Both the position numbers and the translations under genes were made by a program. Below are positions 1 through 10,039 of a stretch of DNA of 64,000 bases, one piece after another. The notes below the pieces were generated by a model. That model was not told where the DNA came from and did not search any database. It saw nothing but the letters and a program-made list of their open reading frames with translations. Source of the DNA: Centroberyx gerrardi. Its lineage: Eukaryota; Chordata; Actinopteri; Beryciformes; Berycidae. The stretch spans positions 6,576,653-6,640,652 of the forward strand of contig NC_136020.1 of NCBI RefSeq assembly GCF_048128805.1. The letters are read 5' to 3'. How positions within the stretch are numbered: position 1 is the first letter of the stretch; each line of letters begins with the position of its first letter.

Positions 1-327
1 AAAGACCGCCTTATAAGGCATGAGGCGGCCACAGCCAGAGTTTTTGCGATCCTTATCAGCCACCCTCGGCCGGCCCGGGCACACTTTGCCACGGTAACAC
101 AAGCTCCCCCTGCCAATCAGGAGGGAGGAGACAGAGGATGCAGAGAGAGAGAGAGAGAGAGAGGGAGGAAGGAAGGGAAGAGGTTCAAGGGAATGGATGA
201 GTGTGGGAATGTCAGGCTGCTAATGTTGAGTTAGTGCAGGAATCTCCTTCCAGACTCCCTCCCTGGGGGTGAATACACTCTATGGGGACTCTGACAGCAC
301 TGGTAATCTGCAGCGCCAGATAACAGC

Positions 328-329
<2 letters not shown>

Positions 330-368
<39 letters not shown>

Positions 369-381
369 TGTGTGTGTGTGA
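330..381. repeat. (GT)n microsatellite
   Basis: About 50 bp of TG dinucleotides with one TA interruption near 361. It yields spurious His-Thr and Cys-Val open frames on the two strands. Confidence 0.95.
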
Positions 382-588
382 GACCGCCACTGGGCCCTGC
401 TCCCACTCCCACGCATTCTCAAATGCATTATCCCACATGAAGGTACTTCTCGATAGTGCTTCTGCTCAATCAATCCAAGACATTTTTAGATAAATAAATG
501 TCTGTTTTCCTATTCTCTATCACACAACAGTGTTTCAAGCTATAGCCAGTTAATGAAAGCTTTTATATTTGCTGATCTAACCACTTGT

Positions 589-695
589 TTGGAATAAACA
601 GAAGAAGAACTGGGTAGTTAGCATGAGCAGTGATAGCCACCATGGCTGAACAGACAAAGAAAAGAGAAACTCAAACTGCATCAACAGAAAATCCA
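589..695 (+). repeat. Dispersed repeat, copy 1 (also at 63673-63780)
   Basis: A block of about 107 bp beginning ttggaataaaca and ending near catcaacagaaaatcc recurs at the far end of the window in the same orientation with only a few differences. It contains GCCACCATGG, an ideal vertebrate initiation context; in this copy the ATG at 642-644 opens a frame of 24 codons, whereas the other copy stops after 6 codons. The family is not recognised. It could be the 5' exon of a mobile element gene or the end of a LINE. Confidence 0.8.
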
Positions 696-1278
696 GTCTA
701 CCGCTCCCTTCTCTGAGCCACTGAGGTGCTGAGATGCACATGGGAAGCGGGCAGAACTGGGACGTCGGTATTTTTACAGCGACGCGCCCCAGGGGAGAGG
801 CGGCCGAAAATAAAAAACCCAAGGCACCAACTCTGACCCATTAAACACAGCTGACACCCGCAGAATCAGAGACAGCCAGGAAGGGGAGCCTGGAAATACT
901 CATCCAGGAATCACACTCCTGTAGGAGTCGCATCCATCCAGGGGGAGGAAGTCAGGCATGAAAGATGGGATGAGGAGAGAGGGGAGGGGAGAGGGAGGGG
1001 AGGGGAGGGAAGCAAAAGACAGAGATGTTAAAGAGAGGAGACAGGGAATCGAAAGAGGAGAGGATGATGGATTGGGATATACAGGTCAGAGGAGGTATGG
1101 GAGTTGGCAGATGGCGAGGAGATGAAGGAGTGGAGGAGGGAAGGGAAGAGGCTGCAGGCCAGACGAGGAGTGTATGTTTCTTCGTCAAGATGACCCTCCT
1201 TAGCCTTTCCCTGGTGCCCAGCTGGCATCCCTGGCAGACCCAGCTGCCACTTCAGCATAGTGCTGCGTCAGCAATAAC

Positions 1279-1283
<5 letters not shown>

Positions 1284-1357
<74 letters not shown>
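1284..1357. repeat. (GA)n microsatellite
   Basis: About 70 bp of GA repeats with one GG interruption near 1313. Open frames over it (Arg-Glu or Leu-Ser runs) are artefacts. Confidence 0.95.
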
Positions 1358-1362
<5 letters not shown>

Positions 1363-2544
1363 TCTGCTCCATTTGCGGCAGAAGATGAATCAGACAATGG
1401 CTGATCAGCTAATGTAGTTAATGTGATACGAAACGATAGCAGCAGCGCAACACAGGAGCCATTCATTCAGTGCAATTGGGAAATTTGGGTTGGGGAGAAC
1501 AATAAACCCCAGACAGGCTTATTGTGATTTGTTGAAAGACTTCATTAAGTTCAAGGATTTGGACCAAAACACTGAAAGTCCCCACTGGTCTCTAAATAAA
1601 GACGCTCCTCCTCCAGTCAGAGAGAAGACTTGTGCTCACTGAAATGCTGACTCAACACAATGCCAGCAGAGCATTCATTTCCCCCCCCCCCTCCTCACTG
1701 AATTTGGGTGATGATATAGCATGGGTGACAACGGAACTGACTCACAGGCATAAATCAAAAGAAACAATGCCCCCTCTTGGCCATTTCTGCACAGTATTAG
1801 AGGGAGGGGAAAAGCTGAGTGTGTCCTGAAGCCTACATTAAAGTCTTCATCTTCTTCTTCTTCTTCCTCCTCCTCCAAACTGACCCCGCGGGGGAAAAGG
1901 GACGACAGAGTGATCCTCCTCATTTAACAGCTCCAGATGCCTGCAACCACAATAAAGTCTCAACCAGCAGCAGAAGAAGAGGAGTGCTGTATCATCCTGG
2001 CATCATAGCAAAACTACACATTCCTACACATCATTTCAAGAAGTACATTATTTTCAGCCTTTTGCAGTTTGATTTTCTGCTTTTGGACACACAATAAGCA
2101 GAAACAACTCCTCCAACCAGCATAAATTAGCAGGGTTCAGTGCAAAATACTCAAAATATGCTAATCCATCATTAAAGCCATGCCAGTATTCAAGAGCTTT
2201 GGCACCTCACCTCTCATTCTGCAGCGGTCCCAGATGAGCGCCGTGGCCCAGGCTTGTGCCGCAGAGGGACTGGGGCTCTGGCACTGAGTCACAGCGAGTG
2301 CTGCGGCCAGTCACTTCCTGCCCGCTCGCCTCACACACCCTGACGCACCAAGCACTTCAGCGCCCAAGCCCTCCAGGCACCTCGGTGTGAAATATTGCAT
2401 GTTGCAGCCTTTCCCTCAGCTCAGCATAATCCCATAGTGATTAACAGGCACACATGACACAGAGACACTGTGTTGCAAGCTCACTGTAAGACAAAAACAC
2501 CGGGCTCAGTCTCTGCTGCCTGTTCTAATTACTGTCTTCATATA

Positions 2545-2985
2545 GTAGAGTTAGGCTGCAATATCAATACTGATATATAGAGCCAATATTGGTATTTTAT
2601 TAAAAATCAGATCTGGTCTGGATCCATGTCGTACACCTCTGATATGATGGATATGATGCAGTTTGATTGATTACATATTTATTGTAGAATTCATCAATAT
2701 TACACTGGTTGTCTATGGGAACACCTTAATATGAATTGATTCTAATGCAACATTTCGATCAGATTCCACACAAGAATGTTATTTCAACGGAGAGTTTTAG
2801 TGTCCCATGGTCTAAATCCTGTTTCAGACGCTTTTCCACCCTGTCAATAATAACATTCTTGGGCAGACACTGAATTACTAATAGTTTGTTTTTTGGCATA
2901 AAAATGTAAAGATGCAGAATATCGCCACAAAATATTGTCTATCAGCAGCTTCAGTCCAATATCGATATAGATCAAACCCTACTTT
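2545..2985 (+). repeat. Interspersed repeat, family B, copy 1
   Basis: About 440 bp that reappears in inverted orientation at about 40080-40540 in a vezt intron. Shared landmarks are gatatgatggatatgatgca, ttacactggttgtctatggg and the tatcagcagc...tccaatat block, in matching order. A partial third copy of one end (atatcagtatcggtatt...ctaacccta) lies near 56040-56090. The layout suggests a non-autonomous DNA element, but the superfamily was not determined. Confidence 0.75.
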
Positions 2986-3074
2986 ATAGTTCCCTAAAAC
3001 TCATCTCTTTAAAAAATTCTTAACACCAATAATCCATAATCACAAACGCTTCATACAAACATCTGTATAGAGAT

Positions 3075-3080
3075 TTTATT
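3075..3080 (-). terminator. ndufa12: Poly(A) signal of ndufa12
   Basis: AATAAA on the minus strand (TTTATT on the plus strand), 63 bp past the stop codon at 3143-3145. This implies a very short 3' UTR, as is usual for small respiratory subunits. Inferred from motif and position only. Confidence 0.6.
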
Positions 3081-3142
3081 CAGAGAGCAAGTTGGATATC
3101 ATAATTTACAGAGAGGGAAACTGAAGTCGTGGTCAGGTGGGG

Positions 3143-4382
3143 TCACTGGGTCCCGGTCTGGGGTGGAACCCACTCGTGGATCTTCTTGCGCGTGGTGGAG
3201 TAGGGCACGTACTGCTCGGAGGAGCCGCTCACGTTGAACTGGTGCGTCTCGGCCAGGAACTTCTTGGGCACCGGTGGATGTGTGGTGGGGGGGTCGTCTG
3301 TCATACAGTGCAGCCAGCGATGCCTGGACAATGAACAGTATGTATATAAGTATACATAATATATACATTTCTCAGAAAGGCTTTAGCAACATAAGATAAG
3401 ATGAAACTTTGATGAGGGCTGTGGAGAAATTGGGTTGTTGTGGCAGCAAATATTTTAAGATACAGCAAAGAAACAAATAGCAAACATAACGCAAACACAA
3501 TTACAACTTTAGAACTTATTAAGTAAAAATTTCATGGCTGAAAAGTATGAAAATTTAGCATGTATGAGGGTGTGCAAAATAAATAATAAAATACTTAAAG
3601 AAAAATGAATAAAAATACATACCAACAAGATGCATGTAGTAAATAAATATGTAATATGTAGTAAAAAATATCTAGTATGAAAATAAATTAAAATGTATGA
3701 AAGCATAACATTGATAGTAACAGTTGCCATGAATAGTTATTGGGCCAATTTTATTCGTCGCACAACTCACCTTTGGGTGCTGACCCCTTCTTTGAAAAAC
3801 AAGGGCTATAACATGAGGACACTTATTGATGTGTGTGAAATTGTTCCCAACTTTTAAAAAATGAATAAGTTCCAATATAGAATCTGTGCACCCTGATCTC
3901 CATGCAGTAAAGCAAAGATTCACAGAGTGCTTTAGCCCAAGTGGGCACCACTTGTATTAATTGTACACTAAAGTGCAGGTCATACCATTCAGCCGGCACC
4001 ATGCTGCCATCCACCTCCCACATGGTGTTCTTTCCATTCATCTCTGTGGTGTACATCACCCAGCGGTGCCGTCCTGAACACATGGGGGCAGAGACAGAGT
4101 TGGTCTCAGTGAGTACTGCAGATATGCCAAGACACATTAACATATGGCAGATGACAACCAGTGTCCACCAAATTACATATGAGTCACTCTATGCTTGGCA
4201 TGAAGCTGTTACAGATTTCACAGGACTTCATGGGAAATCATTCTCACCAAAGATTTGGACTCAAAGACTATCATAACATCAGCAAAAGCTGAAAATCATT
4301 GGCCAGATCTGGACACACAGTTTTGTTTTTGTTTTTTTCAAATGTCAAATCATATAGTGGGTGTCTGGATTTGACCACTGTT

Positions 4383-4444
<62 letters not shown>

Positions 4445-5291
4445 GATCAAGGAGGTTTTGCAGTTTTGTTCTCACCAAAGAAATAGTGCTGGTTGTCCTC
4501 ATAGTATTTGTTTCCATACTTATCCGTGCCGATCAGGGTTCCTGTCTTCACATCATTGGCCCTGCCAACAAAATGGCATTGTAACAATGATGATGTAACA
4601 TTCTGGTCAGCATAGCCCCAATACGAGCCGTTCACTCTTGCATGGAGAGAAATTCTGCTAAACATCATTTTAAAAAATCTGGCATTTAATGTGGACTTGC
4701 TTATCGGCAAGGGTACATGCTCCATAAAGTATGACTCAGCAATTCAGCATGTTCTCTGAATCATTAGGCGGCACTCTTCAATTCGGCATACATATAATCC
4801 ACCAAACAGCACTTTATTGCAATAAAATTTTTAGAATTTTTAGAATTTTTAGAACTTTTAGAATTAGTTACCCTGTTATTCCCACAATCTTCTTCCACCA
4901 AAATACATGGAGGGCGACAGAAAGCAATGTAAACCAAGACATTTTACTGAAATAAACATTGCATGGTGAATGACATGTATGCCTAATTTAACGTTACCTA
5001 ATAAAGAAGCGAATTAGTCAAATTTGTCACAGACTGATGCACAACAAGTTAACCTTAACCAGCTGGCTAACGTAGCTAGCAAACGGCTAACTTAGCTCTG
5101 GTTGGAACACCAGGGGACACACGTATCCCCTGTCTTATTCCGCACTGGTAGTTATAATCAGTGGCTTAACATATAACCAAAAAAGCACTTAATAAAACTG
5201 ACCTGAATAGCTGAACAAGAAAACCACGCACTCCACCATGACCTCCTAGTTGCCCCAAAGCCCTTCGGACAATGTTCGCATACTCCGCCAT
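3143..5291 (-). CDS. ndufa12: NADH:ubiquinone oxidoreductase subunit A12
   Basis: Accessory subunit of mitochondrial complex I in the inner membrane, needed for assembly and stability of the peripheral arm. Coding exons on the minus strand: 5291-5203, 4561-4476, 4073-3986 and 3323-3143, joined in phase to 444 nt (147 aa including Met; stop TGA at 3143-3145). All junctions are GT-AG. Family landmarks are GGHGGVRGF in exon 1, [12 protein letters not shown] in exon 2, [21 protein letters not shown] in part in exon 3, and TDDPPTT plus [10 protein letters not shown] in exon 4. The length matches the vertebrate family (about 145 aa). The start was chosen because AAGATGGCGG gives strong initiation context and the N-terminus aligns in length. 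A DNA transposon begins only about 80 bp upstream of the ATG. Intron 1 and intron 3 carry repeats. Identity is very secure. Confidence 0.97.
3391..3710 (+). repeat. Interspersed repeat, family C, copy 1 (ndufa12 intron 3)
   Basis: Starts with ataagataagatgaaac and a gggaaattggg-like core (here partly decayed), followed by about 250 bp of A/T-rich sequence with recurring tatgaaa and aaataat words. The same architecture occurs at 16123-16450 and 37694-38090, and the core alone at about 47937-47985. All copies lie in gene introns in the same window orientation. This is a common fish repeat end; its exact family is not asserted. Confidence 0.65.
4386..4444. repeat. (CT)n-(CA)n compound microsatellite
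   Basis: CT repeats followed directly by CA repeats, in ndufa12 intron 2 about 30 bp from the exon 2 donor. Confidence 0.95.
4605..4960 (+). repeat. Unclassified dispersed repeat, family A, copy 1 (ndufa12 intron 1)
   Basis: Shares ordered blocks with 27137-27420, 45125-45400 and 55120-55235: agcccc.ata.g, ttcactctt...gagagaa, cttatcggcaa.g.acat, the ca(c)tcttca(a/g)ttcggcatacat block, caccaa.cagca and aataaaat.t..a.tttt. It also contains a short tandem of tttttagaa units at about 4828-4863. No protein-coding potential is visible. It is probably a non-autonomous element. Confidence 0.7.
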
Positions 5292-5783
5292 CTTTAGACG
5301 GAACTATTATCGCGACGGACCGTTCTGCATGTAAACATGTCCGAGTAATACAATATTTACCTGTCTGTGTCAGTGTTGCCAATTTAGCAATTTTGTTGCT
5401 TCGACGAGACAAACTTAATTTTTTTGGTCAAATCATTTAAACACATTCAGTTCAGAGTATAATTGTTTGGTTAGGAAGTCACAATTAAAAAAAAAAAAGA
5501 CGAATTTAGAATTTCCTCCACAAAGTAGCATTAACAATCTGAAAAGGGGTAAACCTTCAGTAACGTTACTACATGCTGGCGCACTCACTGCAGATGAAAA
5601 TTAAGCTAGTCTTGAAAAAGGTAAAAAATAAAAATATCTGATCATAAAAAATGTGTTGTGTTTATATTACTTTTACAAATAAAAATATGTAATAAACTAA
5701 CAAATTTCAAATCATATTTTTCGCCGAGATGTACAGTCAATTTGAGTAACGTCATTGTGTATTCTACGTAATGACGCAGTTTT

Positions 5784-5803
5784 ACGTCATTACGTAATGA
5801 CGT
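5784..5803. repeat. Perfect 20-bp palindrome with CRE-like sites
   Basis: ACGTCATTACGTAATGACGT is its own reverse complement. A full TGACGTCA follows at 5798-5805, and further acgtca/tgacgt half-sites lie at about 5748-5830. The cluster is inside the MITE-like element about 0.5 kb upstream of the ndufa12 ATG. Confidence 0.9.
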
Positions 5804-6311
5804 CATCACGCAATGACATCACAACGTCATTTAGCAACTTTTAGCAACAAATCGACCTGCCTGGGAGGGCTGGTAAAATTTCTGTGGGTTCCAGCGCATG
5901 TAGGGGTGAGGGGGAATGAGAGGGTGGATGAGTTGGCTAAGAGAAACGAAATATAGAAATGCAAATTAGTATCAGTAAAGCAGAGGTTAAATGTGTAATC
6001 TGGGAAAAAAAACAACCAAATGTGGCAAGAAAGGTGGGACAGAGAGGGGAAAGGGAGGCATTTATATCAAATTCAAAACAGTGTCAAAGTTACTAGGGTA
6101 GGTAGTGGACACAGGAGAGAGGAAATTGTGTTGACAAGGTTAAGGTTGGGGCACTGTGCACTAAACAAAACACTGAAAATGGTAGGGAAACACCAGACAG
6201 GATTGTGTGAGGGATGTCAGGAGGAGGAGGAGTCAGTGGAGCACGTAGTTCTGAGTTGTAGGGGGTATGGGACACAGAAAGAGATGATGAGGATTAATCT
6301 GAGGGAACCAG

Positions 6312-7335
6312 GCGGGAGATCGACCGCCTGGTGTCCTGGTGCAGACTGAACAACCTAGAGCTCAATGCTGTAAAGACAGTGGAAATGGTTGTGGACTTCA
6401 GGAAAAACCCGGCCCCACTCACCCCCATCACCCTGAGAGACTCCCCAGTCGACACTGTGGAGTCCGTCCGCTTGCTGGGCTCCATCATCACCCAGGACCT
6501 CAACTGGGAGCTGAACATCAGCTTCCTCACCAAAAAAGCACAACAGAGGATGTACTTCCTGTGGCAGCTGAGGAAGTTCAACCTGCCAAAGACGATGATG
6601 GCGCACTTCTACACCTCCATCGTTGAGTCCATCCTCACCTCCTCCATCACCATCTGGTACGCTGCTGCTACTGCCAAGGACAAGGGCAGACTGCAGCGTA
6701 TCATTCGCTCTGCTGAGAAGGTGATTGGCTGCAATCTGCCATCTCTCCAGGACCTGTACGCCTCCAGGACCCTGAGGCGAGCAGGAAAGATTGTGGACGA
6801 CCCCTCCCACCCTGGACACAAACTTTTTGGAAAACTCCCCTCTGGCAGGAGGCTGCGGTCCATCAGGACCAAAGCCTCACGCCACAAGAACAGTTTCTTC
6901 CCATCTGCAGCTGGCCTCATCAACAAGGCCCGGGATCCCCACTGACACGGACCCTTACCCCCTCCCCCCATAGGCACTACACGATACAGTAACGTACAGT
7001 CTACACATCTGACTCAATGCGTTACATTTATGCATTCTGTACAGTGAACATTCCTCTGGTCAATATTTTGCACATTCCTGCACTAACTGTACAGCTTTTC
7101 CATTTCACTTTAATAGCAGATATATTGCACATTTTTTATTATATTTTTTCATATTCTGTATTGTAAATATCTTTTTGTTTTTTATATTTATGTTATTGAC
7201 TTTAACTTGCAGTACTTGTTGTGTTTTTTACTTCTACTTTCTTATTTTTCTCCATGTTTGTATGCACCTACATACCAAGGCAAATTCCTTGTATTGTGAA
7301 CTTTACTTGGCAATAAACCTGATTCTGATTTGAAT
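6312..7335 (+). mobile_element. 5'-truncated L2-like LINE inserted in the Nimb-type element
   Basis: An open frame at 6316-6945 (about 205 codons, stop at 6943-6945) encodes the C-terminal part of a non-LTR reverse transcriptase: WCRLNNLELNAVKTVEMVVDF, then LLGSIITQDLNW, then SITIWYAA and SGRRLRSIRTKASRHKNSFFP. The 3' UTR ends in gcaataaacctgattctgatt, the typical fish L2 terminus. Removing it joins ctgagggaa to aattaggggtgcag of the host LINE. The 5' truncation removed the endonuclease and the catalytic RT core. The frame is still open over its whole length, so the insertion is fairly young. Confidence 0.85.
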
Positions 7336-7467
7336 TAGGGGTGCAGGAATTCACATTAAAAAGATTACTGAGCATGGGTGAGAGAGCACAGATCAGGGTA
7401 CTGTTAGATTTCTTAAGGGATACAGGGGGTGGCTGACATGGTTAGGGATTTTATAGTAGGACTAGGT

Positions 7468-8789
7468 TGTAAAGCATGGAGGATAATTGGATGACTTCAT
7501 ATCTATCCAACAGGAAGCAAGCTGTTCGTATAGGAGACACTCTATCAGCAGCCCTCACAGTGGATACTGGTGTTCCCCAACGATCCATACTGGGCCCGCT
7601 CCTTTTCAGCTTATATATAAATGACCTCCCATCCGCATGCCCATCTGTCAGTCTCCAAATGTATGCTGATGATACCGTTCTCTACACTCATGCAAAAAAT
7701 CGACAACAGGCTGCATACAAACTATCTGAAGCACTGGCCAGTGTATCAGACCGGCTGAACCAGTCATGCCTGCACCTGAATGTCAATAAGACCGTTTGCA
7801 TGTTTTTCTCCAAAACAACTACAGAGGTCCATCAGCCGGATGTGTTGTTTAACGGTGAAAAACTTAAGGTGGTATCAGAATTCAAATATCTCGGCATCAT
7901 TTTGGATTCAAATTTAACATTCAAAAAACACATAAAGAAGGTTATCCATACCGTGAAGTTTGGTCTTGCCAATTTCAGATTCATCCGTCCCTACCTGTCA
8001 ACTGAAGCAGCCCTGCTGTATATACACGCAATGATTTTCTCCCATCTGTCATACTGTATCACAAGCTGGTCGCAAGCAGGATCAACCACCTTACATCAAC
8101 TCGAGTCCCTCTATAAACAAGCACTAAAGATCATGGACAAGAAGCCTCACAGATATCACCACTGTCACATCATTCAAAAGTATAATTTACTCACCCTGGA
8201 CAGTCTTAGACTGTATAATGATGCCTCCCTTGTTTTTAAAATCCTTCATGGTCTTGCCCCCCCACCAATGAGTCAGTTTGTGGCCAGAAAGGACAATGAC
8301 AGACCCACAAGGTCCACATCTAGAGGGGACTGCGTTGTTCCATTTAGAAGGAGTACTTTTGGACGTTCAGCCTTCTCTGTCCGAGCCACGCAGCACTGGA
8401 ACACTCTGCCCACAAATGTAAGGACCTGCACTACCCTTGGACTGTTCAAAAAAACTCTGAAAAACTGGCTCAAAGAACACCAGAGCTGTACCCATAACTA
8501 AATCTCCAGCTCCTGTGTGTACCACCTCCATTTATTCAAGTGTGGACATTGCATTTACTGATTCTTTTTAATGCTGCTGTACTGTTAATGTTTCTTAACA
8601 TAATGTACTGTTGTTTTTTTTGTCTTTTTTAACTTTATTGTAATTGTTATGTTGTTGACCTGCCCGGGGACTACAGATGTAAATTAGTTGGCTAACTCTG
8701 ACACATTTACATTGAAGTGTGAACTAAAATGTTGATTGATGTGTACTGTCCCTGCCAAATAAATCTTAAATAAATAAAAATAAATAAAT
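7468..8789 (+). mobile_element. 5'-truncated jockey-superfamily LINE (RT C-terminal half)
   Basis: The open frame 7476-8501 (341 codons) begins inside the reverse transcriptase domain (WMTSYLSNRKQ), then carries GVPQRSILGPLLFSLYINDL, the catalytic YADDT, FKYLGIILDSNLTF, and the family C-terminus SLVFKILHGLAPP and WNTLP. The tail is an imperfect AAATAAAT tract at about 8756-8789. It was inserted into the 3' UTR of the Nimb-type LINE (ggttgtaaag before, tagtttaggg after). It is CR1/L2/Rex1-like, with no closer assignment. There is no endonuclease domain. Confidence 0.85.
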
Positions 8790-8796
8790 GTAGTTT

Positions 8797-8800
<4 letters not shown>

Positions 8801-8829
<29 letters not shown>
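8801..8829. repeat. (GT)n microsatellite
   Basis: TG dinucleotides in the 3' UTR of the interrupted Nimb-type LINE, about 12 bp after the A-rich tail of the inner insertion. Confidence 0.9.
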
Positions 8830-8832
<3 letters not shown>

Positions 8833-9039
8833 GAAGGGATTTAGATTGTAAGTCTATTGTCTGGTCCACACTCCGGAGCAGAAGGTGGCGGTAATGCACC
8901 AATAAACTGGATGCCAACCGCTGTAAAACAAGAAGAAGAAGATGAAGAATCAACCTGCCTGTAGCAACTTCCCCTGAAAATTAGTTGGCAACACTGTCTG
9001 TGATGCCTTATGTTCCACATAGGAACAAAAGGGTATACG

Positions 9040-9040
9040 G

Positions 9041-9071
<31 letters not shown>

Positions 9072-9330
9072 GCAGCTGCTAATACTACTACTAGTACAAC
9101 TATTACTATAACTACTTCTACTACTACAACTATTGCTACAGCCTACTGCTAATGCTACTATTACAAACACTACTTATACTATCACTACTCCTGCTAAATT
9201 ACCGCTTCTACTACTACAAGTAACTAAAGTATTACTATAACTACTAGGTCTATTACTACTGCTCCTCTCAATACTGTTACCAGGCTTACTACTGGGTCTT
9301 CTACAACCACTACTCCCAGTACTCGCATTG
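9040..9330. repeat. Degenerate (ACT)n trinucleotide array
   Basis: A pure ACT run at about 9041-9070, then 250 bp of decayed cta/act/gct triplets. The minus-strand Ser-rich frame over it is low-complexity and not a gene. Confidence 0.85.
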
Positions 9331-9532
9331 CAATACTTGCATTGCATTAAATACTTATGGCTATTCTTTATGAATGATTCACACTAAGTGTGAAATGTCT
9401 TAAACCACATCAAAACCTTTTGAGCTTGAAAAGACTCATCAAACAACAAGATGGTTTAATTAATAATGAAAAACTAAAGAATTATTGTTGTTCCTCATAG
9501 GCATATTGTCTATTTGCTTGCCCCCCTCCACA

Positions 9533-9710
9533 GGGAGGTCAAGGTCAGATACAGAGCAGCAGCCCTGGAGCTGGTGAGTATTCAGTGTGTTGCTCAAGGA
9601 CACTTCAGCAGGGCGGATGCTTGCTGTCAGAGAGGCTTGAAGTCACGTTCTCCGGCTGAAGGCGTTTCCCTGCTCACTGCCCAAGAGATCTAATACGGTC
9701 CAGCGTCAGT
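9533..9710 (+). repeat. Probable fish interspersed repeat
   Basis: The segment gttgctcaaggacacttcagcagggcgg followed by ggatgcttg resembles a repeat word frequent in teleost genomes. The boundaries and family are uncertain. Confidence 0.4.
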
Positions 9711-10039
9711 CCTGAAGGAGGGAAGGGGGAAATAGAGCATAAACCCCACAGTGAAATGCAGAGCTTTGATACATGAGTCACCCATGGAATATGCCTTATC
9801 TCTCCAGCCAGTGCTTTGATCACTAGCTCAAAGGGAGAGACCCAGACTTAACCCAGACTAAACTCATGCATGCACACAGATGCATACGACAGCCACTTGA
9901 ACTCCTCCTTCCCACACACATCAATCTGCGCTATGCAATTAACTAGTGACAGTGGCTTGGGATTATGGGTCCTCTCCACAGCTCACTGGTTTTCCTCCCT
10001 TGAAGTCACAAAAACAGGAACAAAAATACAGGAGGACAA

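Larger units (their letters stand above)
1..3060. other. Intergenic region downstream of ndufa12
   Basis: No exon of a recognisable gene was found here. It holds GA/GT microsatellites (about 141-163, 330-381, 1284-1357), a dispersed repeat copy at 589-695, purine-rich low-complexity DNA around 950-1150, a CTT-rich tract near 1845-1878 and an interspersed repeat at about 2545-2985. Short open frames in this stretch are low-complexity translations (poly His-Thr, poly Arg-Glu) or show no family resemblance. A GC-richer patch at about 2210-2400 could be a conserved non-coding element, but nothing in the sequence proves that. Confidence 0.6.
5864..8947 (+). mobile_element. 5'-truncated I/Nimb-type LINE, itself interrupted twice
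   Basis: Reading through the fragments gives an RNase H-like tail (FLWVPAHVGVRGNERVDELA at about 5873-5935), then a C-terminal region LTRLRLGHCALN...GKHQTGLCEGC...VEHVVL (about 6135-6265), then GVQEFTLKRLL (about 7338-7372) and a 3' UTR ending in an AAGAAGAAG tail at about 8930-8940. The target-site duplication aat(c)gacctgcctg at 5850-5863 and aatcaacctgcctg at 8948-8961 matches at 13 of 14 positions. Frames are broken, so the element is dead. The clade name is from resemblance only. Confidence 0.75.
5371..8996. mobile_element. MITE-like DNA transposon interrupted by LINEs
   Basis: Outer terminal inverted repeats CAGTGTTGCCAA at 5371-5382 and its complement at 8985-8996; tctgtg flanks both outer ends (5364-5369 and 8997-9002), consistent with a target duplication. 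The left portion (5371-5849) contains many acgtcat/atgacgt words. The original element would have been about 0.5 kb; the rest is a nested LINE insertion (5864-8947). No transposase was seen, so it is non-autonomous. The superfamily is not certain. It lies just upstream of the ndufa12 start codon. Confidence 0.7.

Noticed and set aside
212-473. His-Thr and Cys-Val frames
   Set aside because: Translations of a GT microsatellite.
6020-6349. 109-codon frame as a host gene
   Set aside because: It is the C-terminal part of the Nimb-type LINE (RLRLGHCALN...CQEEEESVEHVVL) running into the inserted L2-like element.
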